From Streptomyces collinus (lineage in GTDB: Bacteria > Actinomycetota > Actinomycetes > Streptomycetales > Streptomycetaceae), in assembly GCF_031348265.1 (NCBI RefSeq), contig NZ_CP133771.1, positions 6,820,001 through 6,884,000 of the forward strand: DNA of 64,000 bases, in the 5' to 3' direction. Of the stretch, positions 1 to 8,088 are shown piece by piece (positions within the stretch are counted from its first letter, which is position 1; each line of letters starts with the position of its first letter). The position numbers and the translations under genes were made by a program. The notes beneath the pieces were generated by a model. That model saw nothing but the letters and a program-made list of their open reading frames with translations, was not told the origin of the DNA and ran no database searches.

Positions 1-757
1 CCAGCTGCCGCCGGCGGCGGACCTTGTGCATGCCGGACGTACGCCGCCATGGGTCCTTGCGGGGCTCGGGCGGGGGAGCCGAGGCGATCGCGTCGAACTC
101 CTGGCGGGCCCACTCCAGCTTGCCCTGCCGGTCCAGCTCCTTCTCCAGCGCGTCGCGCAGGTCGACGAGCAGCTCGACGTCCAGCGCCGCGTAACGCAGC
201 CAGGGCTCGGGCAGCGGCCGGGTCGACCAGTCGACGGCGGAGTGCCCCTTCTCCAGGACGAAGCCCAGCACGCTCTCGACCATCGCGCCGAGGCCGACCC
301 GGGGGAACCCGGCGAGCCGCCCGGCCAGCTCCGTGTCGAACAACCGCGTCGGCACCATGCCTATCTCGCGCAGGCACGGCAGGTCCTGGGTGGCGGCGTG
401 CAGCACCCACTCGACGCCGGACAGGGCGTCACCGAGGGCGGACAGGTCGGGGCAGGCCACGGGGTCGACGAGGGCCGTGCCTGCGCCCTCGCGGCGCAGC
501 TGCACGAGGTAGGCGCGCTGTCCGTAGCGGTAGCCGGACGCGCGCTCGGCGTCGACGGCGACGGGCCCGGATCCCGCCTCGAAGGCGGCGATCACCCGGG
601 CCAGGGCGGCCTCGTCCGCGATGACGGGCGGAATGCCCTCACGCGGCTCCAGCAAAGGGATCGGCGCCTCCGTAGCAGAAGATCCGCCGTCGTCCGGAGG
701 GGCGCCTCCGGTGGTTCGCAGTGAGCTGTCTGCTGCGGTGTCGTGGGCGTCGGTCAC
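1..757 (-). CDS. rnd: Ribonuclease D family 3'-5' exonuclease, 3' end outside the window
   Basis: A DEDDy-type 3'-5' exoribonuclease of the RNase D family, expected to trim 3' ends of stable RNAs in the cytoplasm. Reading the minus strand from GTG at 757 gives 252 residues that run off base 1. The exonuclease signatures are in order: D69-A-E71, H120 with D125, and Y189-x3-D193. The frame has an in-frame TGA just upstream (761-763), so GTG at 757 is the first possible start; no good ribosome binding site precedes it. The first 40 residues are acidic and low-complexity. The C-terminal HRDC domain expected for the family lies outside the window. It lies downstream of the LuxR gene on the same strand but behind two hairpins, so it probably has its own promoter. 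Confidence 0.9.
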   Translation of the reverse strand, partial: MTDAHDTAADSSLRTTGGAPPDDGGSSATEAPIPLLEPREGIPPVIADEAALARVIAAFEAGSGPVAVDAERASGYRYGQRAYLVQLRREGAGTALVDPVACPDLSALGDALSGVEWVLHAATQDLPCLREIGMVPTRLFDTELAGRLAGFPRVGLGAMVESVLGFVLEKGHSAVDWSTRPLPEPWLRYAALDVELLVDLRDALEKELDRQGKLEWARQEFDAIASAPPPEPRKDPWRRTSGMHKVRRRRQL

Positions 758-783
758 CTGTCAAGGGTATCCATGTATGGACA

Positions 784-817
784 GCGCCCGCCGACGGAAC
801 GTTCCGTCGGCGGGCGC
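784..817. terminator. 34-bp perfect palindrome
   Basis: The two 17-base arms 784-800 and 801-817 are exact reverse complements with no spacer, rich in G and C and with an AACGTT centre. It sits 27 bp upstream of the RNase D start and downstream of the LuxR gene, both on the minus strand. It could be a Streptomyces-type terminator without a U-tract, or a dimeric-protein operator for RNase D. There is no U-tract on either side. Confidence 0.5.
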
Positions 818-874
818 CCGAGGGTCGCAAACCAGTCATGTCGGGGAAGCGGCGGGTTCGCGAACCGTGCGTGA

Positions 875-907
875 CGTGAACGGGGCCGACGGCCGGTCCC
901 GTTCACG
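875..907 (-). terminator. Hairpin downstream of the LuxR-type regulator
   Basis: Arms 875-884 and 898-907 are perfect 10-bp complements around a GC-rich 13-base interior that can pair further. It lies 37 bp past the stop codon of the LuxR-type gene, where an intrinsic terminator is expected. Confidence 0.55.
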
Positions 908-943
908 GGCAGGAGGGATCACGAGGGGTCACGGCGGAGCGGG

Positions 944-1606
944 TCAGTGGATGATCCCGGTCCGCAGTGCCACCGCGACCATGCCGGCGCGGTCGCCCGT
1001 GCCGAGCTTGCGGGCGATGCGGGCGAGGTGGCTCTTGACGGTCAGGGCGGACAGGCCCATCGAGACGCCGATGGCCTTGTTCGACTGGCCTTCCGCGACC
1101 AGCCGCAAAACCTCGACCTCGCGGCCGGACAGTTCGCGGTAGCCGCCCGGGTGGCTCGGGGCACCCGGGGGGCGGCGGTGCAGTCGCGCGGCGGCGGCGC
1201 CGATGGGGGCGGCGCCCGGCCGGGTGGGGAGCCCGACGTTGGTACGGGTGCCGGTGACGACGTACCCCTTCACCCCGCCGGCGAGTGCGTTGCGCACGGC
1301 GCCGATGTCGTCGGCGGCGGAGAGGGCGAGCCCGTTGGGCCAGCCCGCGGCGCGGGTCTCCGACAGCAGGGTGAGGCCGGAACCGTCCGGCAGGTGGACG
1401 TCGGCGACACAGATGTCGCGGGGGTTGCCGATGCGGGGACGAGCCTCCGCGATGGACGAGGCCTCGATGACGTCGCGCACACCGAGCGCCCACAGGTGGC
1501 GGGTGACGGTGGAGCGGACGCGCGGGTCGGCCACGACCACCATGGCGGTCGGCTTGTTCGGGCGGTAGGCGACCAGGCTTGCGGGCTGCTCGAGGAGAAC
1601 GGACAC
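944..1606 (-). CDS. LuxR/NarL-type orphan response regulator with atypical receiver
   Basis: A 220-residue DNA-binding regulator. The N-terminal ~120 residues resemble a receiver domain but the acidic pocket is reduced: the usual paired acidic residues near the first strand are replaced by V-V-A-D-P. The likely phospho-acceptor position is kept (CVADVHLPDG), as is a Lys in GGVKGY. The C-terminal ~65 residues are a clear LuxR helix-turn-helix (LSGREVEVLRLVAEGQSNKA, then LTVKSHLARI). The GTG at 1606 is chosen because AGGAGG lies at 1611-1616; an upstream ATG at 1693 has no such site. No kinase gene is adjacent, so the protein is an orphan and may work without phosphorylation. The target is unknown. 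Confidence 0.85.
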   Translation of the reverse strand: MSVLLEQPASLVAYRPNKPTAMVVVADPRVRSTVTRHLWALGVRDVIEASSIAEARPRIGNPRDICVADVHLPDGSGLTLLSETRAAGWPNGLALSAADDIGAVRNALAGGVKGYVVTGTRTNVGLPTRPGAAPIGAAAARLHRRPPGAPSHPGGYRELSGREVEVLRLVAEGQSNKAIGVSMGLSALTVKSHLARIARKLGTGDRAGMVAVALRTGIIH

Positions 1607-1961
1607 CAGGCCTCCTGGGGTGCGGGCGGGGCCGGCTCGTGGGGGTGAAGCCGGGACGAACCGTGCTTTCAAGGTCACAGTCGTCTTCGGCACCGAACCC
1701 GTCCGCCTTTAGAGAATGATCACGATTCAGTGATAACAATCCGTGCAATTCGGACACGCGGTCGATCAATCGAAGGTGGAACGGTTTCGGTCTGCGTCGG
1801 TACGCGGTCGAAAGTGGCCGTATCGACAAAGTGATTCGGCCAAGAGGGGTACTCAGGTGTGATCGTCGGCAGGACATGGTTGACCGCCCCGCACAAGATC
1901 GATCAGTGCGGGGCGGTCAGGGGCCGATCAGGGGCCGGTCAGGGGTGGTTCCAGGGGTCGG
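1607..1961. other. 355-bp intergenic region upstream of the LuxR-type gene
   Basis: No credible coding sequence was seen. The part nearest the regulator start is relatively A+T-rich (about 1700-1760) and holds the inverted repeat ATCAC-N6-GTGAT at 1719-1734, a plausible autoregulatory operator or part of the promoter. Near the other end, short GGTCAGGGG-like direct repeats (about 1915-1947) follow the DUF3000 terminator. No convincing -35/-10 pair could be assigned. Confidence 0.5.
1882..1918 (-). terminator. Terminator of the DUF3000 gene
   Basis: Arms GACCGCCCCGCAC (1882-1894) and GTGCGGGGCGGTC (1906-1918) are perfect 13-bp complements with an 11-base loop. It begins 44 bp past the DUF3000 stop on the minus strand. 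Confidence 0.65.
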
Positions 1962-2636
1962 TCAGCGGGACTGCGGCCCTCGCCGCTGGGGCAGCGTCAC
2001 CACGGACGCGTCGCCCGGACCGGCCGGGGGCAGCCCCGCGATCTGGGCGAGCAGATCGCACCAGGACGCCAGGTGTGCGGCCGTGTCCGGGGCTCCGCCC
2101 AGGCCCTCGCGCGGCGTCCACGACGCGCGGATCTCGATCTGCGAGGCGGCCGGGCGCGCGGACAGCCCGCCGAAGTAGTGGGAGCTCGCGCGCGTGACGG
2201 TGCCGCTCGGCTCCCCGTACGTCAGCCCGCGCGTCTGCAGCGCACCGGTCAGCCAGGACCAGCACACCTCCGGCAGCAACGGATCCGCCGCCATCTCCGG
2301 CTCCAGCTCCGCGCGCACCAGCGTCACCAGCCGGAACGTGCCCCGCCACGCGTCGTGCCCGGCCGGGTCGTGCAGCAGCACCAGCCGGCCGTCGGCCAGG
2401 TCCTGGTCGCCGTCGACGACCGCCGCCTCCAGCGCATAGGAGTAGGGGGCGAGCCGCTTCGGCGCGGGCGTCGGCTCGACCTCGATCTGGGGCCGCAGCC
2501 GCGCCGTCCTCAGCGCGTCGACGGCGGCCCGGAAGGGCAGCGGGGCGGAGTCCGCCTCCCGCCGGTCGTTCTCGGTGTCCTTCGCTTCGTCCATACCGCC
2601 AGCGCCGTCCGACAGTCGTCCCTGAGCCGCAGCCAT
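1962..2636 (-). CDS. DUF3000 family protein
   Basis: A 224-residue cytoplasmic protein of unknown function, recognised as the actinobacterial DUF3000 family, which in Streptomyces commonly sits beside hemE. The core runs from about residue 33 (PFRAAVDALRTARLRP) to the conserved C-terminal block SQIEIRASWTPREGL and ASWCDLLAQIAGLPP. The first 30 residues are charged and probably disordered; a shorter start at Met15 is possible. No membrane segment, signal peptide or catalytic motif is visible. It is divergent from hemE across a 102-bp gap, so co-regulation is possible, but a role in haem synthesis is only suggested by position. Confidence 0.8.
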   Translation of the reverse strand: MAAAQGRLSDGAGGMDEAKDTENDRREADSAPLPFRAAVDALRTARLRPQIEVEPTPAPKRLAPYSYALEAAVVDGDQDLADGRLVLLHDPAGHDAWRGTFRLVTLVRAELEPEMAADPLLPEVCWSWLTGALQTRGLTYGEPSGTVTRASSHYFGGLSARPAASQIEIRASWTPREGLGGAPDTAAHLASWCDLLAQIAGLPPAGPGDASVVTLPQRRGPQSR

Positions 2637-2665
2637 GCGGGAAGGTTACGGGGACCGGAGCCCGG

Positions 2666-2688
2666 GCGCGGGGCTAGACACCCCGCGC
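2666..2688. promoter_or_regulatory. GC-rich hairpin in the DUF3000/hemE divergent gap
   Basis: GCGCGGGG (2666-2673) pairs perfectly with CCCCGCGC (2681-2688) around a CTAGACA loop. No gene ends nearby, so a terminator role is unlikely; it could be in the leader of hemE or DUF3000, or a protein-binding site. Function unknown. Confidence 0.35.
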
Positions 2689-2738
2689 CTCTCCAGGGGC
2701 TGAATAGCGCTGTCCGGCGGCGTGCGAAACTTGGCCCC

Positions 2739-3806
2739 GTGAGTGCCAACGACGCCCCCAGGGCCCAGCAGCCGTCCGCCGCGTACGACTCCGCCTTCCT
2801 CAAGGCCTGCCGGCGCGAGCCCGTGCCGCACACGCCGGTGTGGTTCATGCGGCAGGCCGGGCGCTCACTGCCGGAGTACCGCAAGGTGCGCGAGGGCATC
2901 CCGATGCTCGAATCCTGCATGCGGCCCGAACTGGTCACCGAGATCACCCTCCAGCCGGTGCGCCGGCACGGCGTGGACGCGGCGATCTACTTCAGCGACA
3001 TCGTCGTCCCGCTCAAGGCCATCGGCATCGACCTCGACATCAAGCCCGGCGTCGGCCCGGTCGTCGAGCGCCCGATCCGCACCCGCGAGGACCTCGCGCA
3101 GCTGCGCGACCTGACCCCCGAGGACGTCTCCTACGTCACCGAGGCCATCGGCCTGCTCACCCGCGAGCTCGGCGCCACGCCCCTCATCGGCTTCGCCGGC
3201 GCCCCCTTCACCCTCGCCAGCTACCTCGTCGAGGGCGGCCCGTCCCGTACGTACGAGAACGCCAAGGCCATGATGTACGGCGACCCCGAGCTGTGGGCCG
3301 ACCTGCTCGACCGCCTCGCGGACATCACCGCCGCGTTCCTGAAGGTGCAGATCGAGGCCGGCGCCTCGGCGGTGCAGCTGTTCGACTCCTGGGCCGGTGC
3401 GCTGGCGCCCGTCGACTACCGCCGCTCGGTGCTGTCCGCGTCGGCGAAGGTCTTCGATGCCGTCGCCGGCTACGGCGTCCCGCGCATCCACTTCGGGGTC
3501 GGCACCGGCGAGCTGCTCCCGCTCATGAGCGAGGCCGGCGCGGACGTCGTCGGCGTCGACTGGCGCGTCCCGATGGACGAGGCCGCCCGCCGCATCGGCC
3601 CCGGCAAGGCGCTCCAGGGCAACCTCGACCCGACCGTGCTGTTCGCCCCGACGGAGGCCGTCGAGGCCAAGACCCGCGAGGTCCTGGACTCGGCGAAGGA
3701 CCTGGAGGGCCACGTCTTCAACCTCGGCCACGGCGTCATGCCGTCCACCGACCCGGACGCCCTGACCCGGCTGGTGGAGTACGTCCACACGCGGACGGCC
3801 CGCTGA
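2739..3806 (+). CDS. hemE: Uroporphyrinogen decarboxylase
   Basis: Decarboxylates the four acetate side chains of uroporphyrinogen III to give coproporphyrinogen III, a cytoplasmic step of haem synthesis. The 355-residue protein is full length for the family. It has the N-terminal signature PVWFMRQAGRSLPEYR with the substrate-contacting Arg residues, the GFAGAPFTLASYLVEGG block, the FDSWAGAL loop, and the C-terminal FNLGHGVMPSTDP segment. The start is GTG at 2739; no clear ribosome binding site is visible. It is divergent from DUF3000. Its product feeds HemG and HemQ encoded about 7 kb downstream, consistent with the coproporphyrin-dependent route of actinobacteria. Confidence 0.97.
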   Translation: MSANDAPRAQQPSAAYDSAFLKACRREPVPHTPVWFMRQAGRSLPEYRKVREGIPMLESCMRPELVTEITLQPVRRHGVDAAIYFSDIVVPLKAIGIDLDIKPGVGPVVERPIRTREDLAQLRDLTPEDVSYVTEAIGLLTRELGATPLIGFAGAPFTLASYLVEGGPSRTYENAKAMMYGDPELWADLLDRLADITAAFLKVQIEAGASAVQLFDSWAGALAPVDYRRSVLSASAKVFDAVAGYGVPRIHFGVGTGELLPLMSEAGADVVGVDWRVPMDEAARRIGPGKALQGNLDPTVLFAPTEAVEAKTREVLDSAKDLEGHVFNLGHGVMPSTDPDALTRLVEYVHTRTAR

Positions 3807-3833
3807 CGACGGTCCTCGCCGCCCCGGCGGGCC

Positions 3834-4808
3834 TCAGCGGCCGGGCTCGTAGGCGAGCTGCTTGACCTGGCGCAGCGTGAGGGTGGTCTCGGCGGAGCGG
3901 ACCCCGTCCAGGGCTCCGATGGTGTCGCTGAGGTAGGCGTAGAGGTCGCCGGTGCTCGGATGCAGGGTGGCGGCGACGATGTTGGCCTGGCCGGTGGTGG
4001 CCGCCGCGAAACTCACCTCGACGTGCGAGGCGAGGGCACGGCCGATCTCGGCGAGGGCCGCCGGGGCGACGGTGAGCCACAGCATGGCGACGACGTCGTT
4101 GCCGAAGTGTTCGTTGTCGAACTGCACGGTCAGGTAGAGGACCCCGGTGGAGCGCAGCCGGTCCAGGCGCCGTCGCACCGCCGATTCCGACAGGCCGGTG
4201 CTCGCCTGGAGTTCGGTGAGCGGGGCCCGTCCGTCCCGGGCGAGAACGGCGAGCAGCGCCTCGTCGGCAGCGTCCAGGACGACGCCGTCCGTGCCCGGAC
4301 AGACGGGGGGCGGGCTCAGGGCGGCCCGTTCGTCGGGGGAGAGGGCGTTGATCTTGCTGAGCCACCCGAGCGGGCCCCCGTAGAAGCGGTGCAGCAGGCA
4401 GTGGGCGCTGACCGAGGTGACGCGCGGGCTTCGCTGCAAGCGGTCGAGGAGCAGTTCGTCCCTCGCCTGCCGCGTGCGGGGCTTCATGGCGCACATCACT
4501 TCGGTGCCGCCCGAGATCACGCTGATGTGGGCGGTGTCCGGACGCCGGGCGAGTGCGCTCGCCAGTTGTTCGGCGGTGTCCGGGGTGCAGCCCAGGCGCA
4601 GCAGCCAGGTGTTGCCGCCGAGCCGGCTTTCGTCGGTGATGCCGAGCACCCGCAGCTGGAGGGTGCTGCGCAGCCGCCGGAAGCGGCGTGCGACGGTCTG
4701 GTCGGACACTCCCAGGACGTCCGCGATCCGGTTGAACGGCGCCCGGCCGTCGAGCTGCAGCGCCTGCAGCAGCTTCCGGTCGAGTGGATCGAGTGCCTGG
4801 GACTGCAC
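3834..4808 (-). CDS. Lrp/AsnC-family regulator with two HTH-ligand modules
   Basis: A 324-residue regulator built from two Lrp-like halves, whereas typical Lrp proteins are about 150 residues. The first HTH starts at about residue 6 (LDPLDRKLLQALQLDGRAPF) and the second at about residue 180 (ADEALLAVLARDGRAPLTEL); each is followed by a sequence resembling the RAM ligand-binding domain, the second clearer. GTG at 4808 is preceded by AGGAGG at 4815-4820, which fixes the start. It lies just beyond the MFS gene on the same strand, which makes that exporter a plausible target. It is convergent with hemE. The ligand is probably an amino acid or small metabolite, by family only. Confidence 0.87.
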   Translation of the reverse strand: MQSQALDPLDRKLLQALQLDGRAPFNRIADVLGVSDQTVARRFRRLRSTLQLRVLGITDESRLGGNTWLLRLGCTPDTAEQLASALARRPDTAHISVISGGTEVMCAMKPRTRQARDELLLDRLQRSPRVTSVSAHCLLHRFYGGPLGWLSKINALSPDERAALSPPPVCPGTDGVVLDAADEALLAVLARDGRAPLTELQASTGLSESAVRRRLDRLRSTGVLYLTVQFDNEHFGNDVVAMLWLTVAPAALAEIGRALASHVEVSFAAATTGQANIVAATLHPSTGDLYAYLSDTIGALDGVRSAETTLTLRQVKQLAYEPGR

Positions 4809-4935
4809 CGGGTTCCTCCTGCTCGTGCGGCTGGGGCGCCCGCTCCCGCGACCGTGCCCCGCACCGGATACGGCTGCCCCGGGCCCCAGTATCACCGGAC
4901 CCGGTGCGGGGCCGGGGGGCGGCCGGCCGCCGCTT

Positions 4936-7398
4936 TCAGCCGCCCGGGTGGCCCAGTTCCAGAGGGACGTCCGCCGGAGCCCCGCCGTCCACGGTGACCT
5001 TCCTTGCCACCGGCGGGTACCCGGCGGCGATCACCGAGTAGCTGCCCGTGTCCAGGCCGGTGAAGGCGAAGCAGCCGTCCAGGCCGGTGGTCGTGGTGCC
5101 CACGACGTTTCCGGCCGCATCCACCAGGGTGACCCGCGCGTCGGTCAGGCTCCTGAGGTGGGAACCCGCCCGGACGACGCCCCGCAGCCGGGCACCCGAC
5201 CGCAGCGGCACCCGCAACGCGGTGGCCGCGGCGCCGGACGCCCGGACGGGCAGTGCCTCGGGCCGGAACCCCGGGGCGTTCACCGTGAGCGTGACGTCGT
5301 CCGCCGGCAGCTCACCGAAGCCGAAACGCCCTGCCGCGTCGGTCGTGGCGCCGGCCAGTACGTCGCCGTGTGCGTCGGTGACCGTGACCAGGGCGCCCTC
5401 CACAGCGGTTCCGTCATCGGCCGTCACCACGGCGCCGCCGATCCTGCTGCCTCCGGCCAGCACCAGGTCGTGGACCAGAGACCGCTCGCCCAGCACGACC
5501 GTGGTGGCCAGGGGCCGGTGGCCGTCCGCGGCGGCGATCAGCACGTACGTCCCCGCCGCGGGGGCGGTCAGCTCGTAGCGGCCCGCGCTGTGGGCCACGA
5601 CCCGGCCGACCTGCGTCCCGGCCGGTGAGACGAGGGTGAGCGTGGCGCCCGCCATCCCGTTGCCGGCGCTGTCACGGACCCGGCCGGAGAGGACGGGCCC
5701 GTGCGGAGGCCCGGCCGGGGCCTCGCCGACGGCCAGGCGTGGCCCGTCCGGCCGGGGGAGCGGGGCCGGGGCGGCACCGTCCCCGCCGGGCGCCCCCGCG
5801 AGAACCGGTTCCGGCTCGCGCTCGTGCTGCGGCTTGGCCTTCCTGGGGGCCGCGTGGGCCGCATGGGCCGAGGTCCGCGGGGTGCGCAGCAGCAGCATTC
5901 CGACGACCGCGGCGAGCAGCGCGAGCGCGGCGGCCACGACGAGGCACAGGTAGAGGCCGTCGAGGAAGGCGTCGGACAGGGCGCCAAGGGCCCTGCCGGT
6001 CTGGGCTCCCAGGTCCATCCGGGCCACCACGCCCAGCCCGTCGGCGTCCACGGCAGCGGTGATCCGCTGCGCCGTCGCGCCGTCCACGCCGGCGTCCGCG
6101 AGGTGACCGGGCAGCGTGTCCGTGGTCCTGGTGGTCAGCAGCACGCCCAGCACGGCCGGGCCGAGGGCCCCGCCGACCTGCCGGAAGGCGTTGTTGCCCG
6201 CTGCCGCCATGCCCGCCAGGTGATGCGGCACGGAGGCGACGGCGGTGGCGGTCATGGGCGTGACGACCAGCCCCAGCCCGAGGCCGAGCAGGGCCAGCCG
6301 CCAGGCCAGCGCACCGAACGGCGTCCCGGCGTCGAGCGCGGTCAGAGACAGCAGGGCCCCCGTCATGACGAGCAGACCGCAGGGGATCAGGACGCGTACC
6401 GGGATGTGCCGCATCAACGGCCCCGCCACGATCCCGACGAGCAGGCACACCGCCGTCACGGCCAGCAGCCGGTACCCCGCGTCGAGCGTGTCGAGCCGCT
6501 GCACCATGCCGAAGTAGAGGCTCAGGACGAAGAAGAAGCCGATCAGGCCCAGGAAGGTGATCATCGCGATCAGCGTGGTGGCGCTGAACGCCGGGCTGCG
6601 GAAGAGCGTCAGATCCAGCATGGGGCTGGCGCTGCGCCGCTCGGCCAGGACGAACGCGAGGGCGCCGACGGCGGCCAGCACGAGGGCGACGACGACCCTC
6701 GGCTCGGAGAAGGAGCCGGCACCGCCTTCGATCACGCCGTAGACGAGGGAGGTGACCGCCAGGGCGGCGGTGATCTGACCGGGCCAGTCCAGCCGGCGGG
6801 ACCCGGGGGCCCGGGAGTCGGCCACCAGGGGCGCCGCCACCGCCACGGTGAGGACGGCCACCGGGATGGCCGGCAGGTAGATCCACCGCCAGGCGGCGTG
6901 GTCGAGGATCAAGCCCGCCAGCAGAGGGCCGACGGCCAGTGCCGCCATCAGGGAAGCGGCCCACAGGCCGACGAACTTGGCCCGCTCGTGCGGGTCGGGC
7001 ACCGCGTGGCTGATCAGCGCCAGCGTCGTGGGCAGCAGCGCGGCCGCCCCCAGCCCGGCCAGTGCCTGCCCCACCCACAGCACCTGGACCGACTGCGCGC
7101 ACAGCGCCACGGTCGCCCCGGCGGCGGCGAACACCAGGCCCGCCTGGAAGACCTTCTTGCGGCCGTGCACGTCTCCGAAGACACCGGCGGTCAGGATGAG
7201 GGCCGCCATGGGCAGCACGAACGCGTCGGATATCCAGGACAGTTGTGAGGTCGAGGCGTGCAGGGCCCGCTGGATGGCAGGAAGGCTCACCGAGACGCTG
7301 GTGACCGGCAGATAGGCGACGAACACCCCGGCGCACGCCATGACCAGCGTGGCTCTCGGACTCTGCCGTGGTCCGGTCGCCGTTGTTCCGACGTTCAC
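4936..7398 (-). CDS. DHA2-type MFS transporter with C-terminal carboxypeptidase-regulatory-like domains
   Basis: An 820-residue membrane protein. Residues ~15-500 are a 14-helix drug:H+ antiporter (EmrB/QacA type) with GDVHGRKKVFQ between helices 2 and 3. After a charged linker (~505-570) come three repeated beta-sandwich units of about 80 residues. They resemble carboxypeptidase regulatory-like (transthyretin-like) modules, each with a G-x-V ... G-A-x-V-T-x-x-D-A/S-A-G ... Y/F-x-x-x-x-x-x-G-x-Y pattern. This places a carbohydrate- or peptide-binding-like extension on an exporter. GTG at 7398 is chosen for the GGAG at about 7405-7408. The transported compound is unknown; the adjacent Lrp-type gene may regulate it. 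Confidence 0.87.
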   Translation of the reverse strand: MNVGTTATGPRQSPRATLVMACAGVFVAYLPVTSVSVSLPAIQRALHASTSQLSWISDAFVLPMAALILTAGVFGDVHGRKKVFQAGLVFAAAGATVALCAQSVQVLWVGQALAGLGAAALLPTTLALISHAVPDPHERAKFVGLWAASLMAALAVGPLLAGLILDHAAWRWIYLPAIPVAVLTVAVAAPLVADSRAPGSRRLDWPGQITAALAVTSLVYGVIEGGAGSFSEPRVVVALVLAAVGALAFVLAERRSASPMLDLTLFRSPAFSATTLIAMITFLGLIGFFFVLSLYFGMVQRLDTLDAGYRLLAVTAVCLLVGIVAGPLMRHIPVRVLIPCGLLVMTGALLSLTALDAGTPFGALAWRLALLGLGLGLVVTPMTATAVASVPHHLAGMAAAGNNAFRQVGGALGPAVLGVLLTTRTTDTLPGHLADAGVDGATAQRITAAVDADGLGVVARMDLGAQTGRALGALSDAFLDGLYLCLVVAAALALLAAVVGMLLLRTPRTSAHAAHAAPRKAKPQHEREPEPVLAGAPGGDGAAPAPLPRPDGPRLAVGEAPAGPPHGPVLSGRVRDSAGNGMAGATLTLVSPAGTQVGRVVAHSAGRYELTAPAAGTYVLIAAADGHRPLATTVVLGERSLVHDLVLAGGSRIGGAVVTADDGTAVEGALVTVTDAHGDVLAGATTDAAGRFGFGELPADDVTLTVNAPGFRPEALPVRASGAAATALRVPLRSGARLRGVVRAGSHLRSLTDARVTLVDAAGNVVGTTTTGLDGCFAFTGLDTGSYSVIAAGYPPVARKVTVDGGAPADVPLELGHPGG

Positions 7399-7648
7399 GA
7401 GTAACTCCGTTCCGGTGCGGCGGGGTCGCCGGCACGGTGTCACTTTTCAGCCAGTCCACGTCAGGGGCCAGCCACAGCCCGCGGAGCCCGGGGAATCGAC
7501 ATCCAGGAGGAGGATCCGAAGGATTTCCGACACCCGCGCGGTGCCGGAGGGGGCGCCGGTGAACACAGTCGTCCAGGCGTGCGTATGTCTCGGCAACCGC
7601 CCGCGGCGCGGGGAAGGCGGGTCGCGGGGCCGACGTGAGGAACAGGCG

Positions 7649-7981
7649 ATGAACGACCGAGTTACTCCCGCGATGCACGCCCTGCCCGACGGCGAGGCGG
7701 AGCTGACGCTGGTGGTGCGGCTGCCCTGGGAGGACGTGGCGCGCCTCGGCCAGGAGGCCGGGCGGCTGGCCACCCAGATGCGGCGGCCCGTGACGCTGGA
7801 GGAGGCGGTGAGCCACCGGCTGCGGTCCACCCGGGTGGCCTCGCACGCGAAGCCGGCGGGGGAGCAGCCGCCGGCGGTGACGGCTGCGCCGGCGTCGGTG
7901 TCCTCGTTGCCGTCACGGCCTCCGGCCGAGCAGGCGCGTCAGGCCATCGACCGGATCAACGGCACGGCCGGGACCGCGTAG
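7649..7981 (+). CDS. Conserved hypothetical protein, 110 residues
   Basis: Not recognised beyond looking like a small cytoplasmic protein. The start is ATG at 7649, preceded by a GAGGAAC-AGG purine stretch. The middle (residues ~16-55) has the pattern AELTLVVRLPWEDVARLGQE followed by helical MRRPVTLEEAVSHRL, suggesting a short alpha/beta fold that could be a ribbon-helix-helix-like or dimerising unit. The C-terminal half is Ala/Pro-rich and ends with an amphipathic helix (AEQARQAIDRI). Codon usage matches the neighbours, supporting a real gene. It is divergent from the MFS gene and convergent with the flavoenzyme gene. Confidence 0.65.
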   Translation: MNDRVTPAMHALPDGEAELTLVVRLPWEDVARLGQEAGRLATQMRRPVTLEEAVSHRLRSTRVASHAKPAGEQPPAVTAAPASVSSLPSRPPAEQARQAIDRINGTAGTA

Positions 7982-8088
7982 GGCTTCGCCGTGGGGGTGC
8001 GGGTGCGTTGCCGGGTGCCGGCCCGTCGTGGCCGTTCGCGCCCACGCGGCGGAGCCGCACATTGATACAGCCCCGCGCCCCTGAACGG

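Noticed and set aside
2666..2688. Terminator in the DUF3000/hemE gap
   Set aside because: Both flanking genes start, not end, at this gap, so a terminator role is not supported; kept only as a possible regulatory hairpin.
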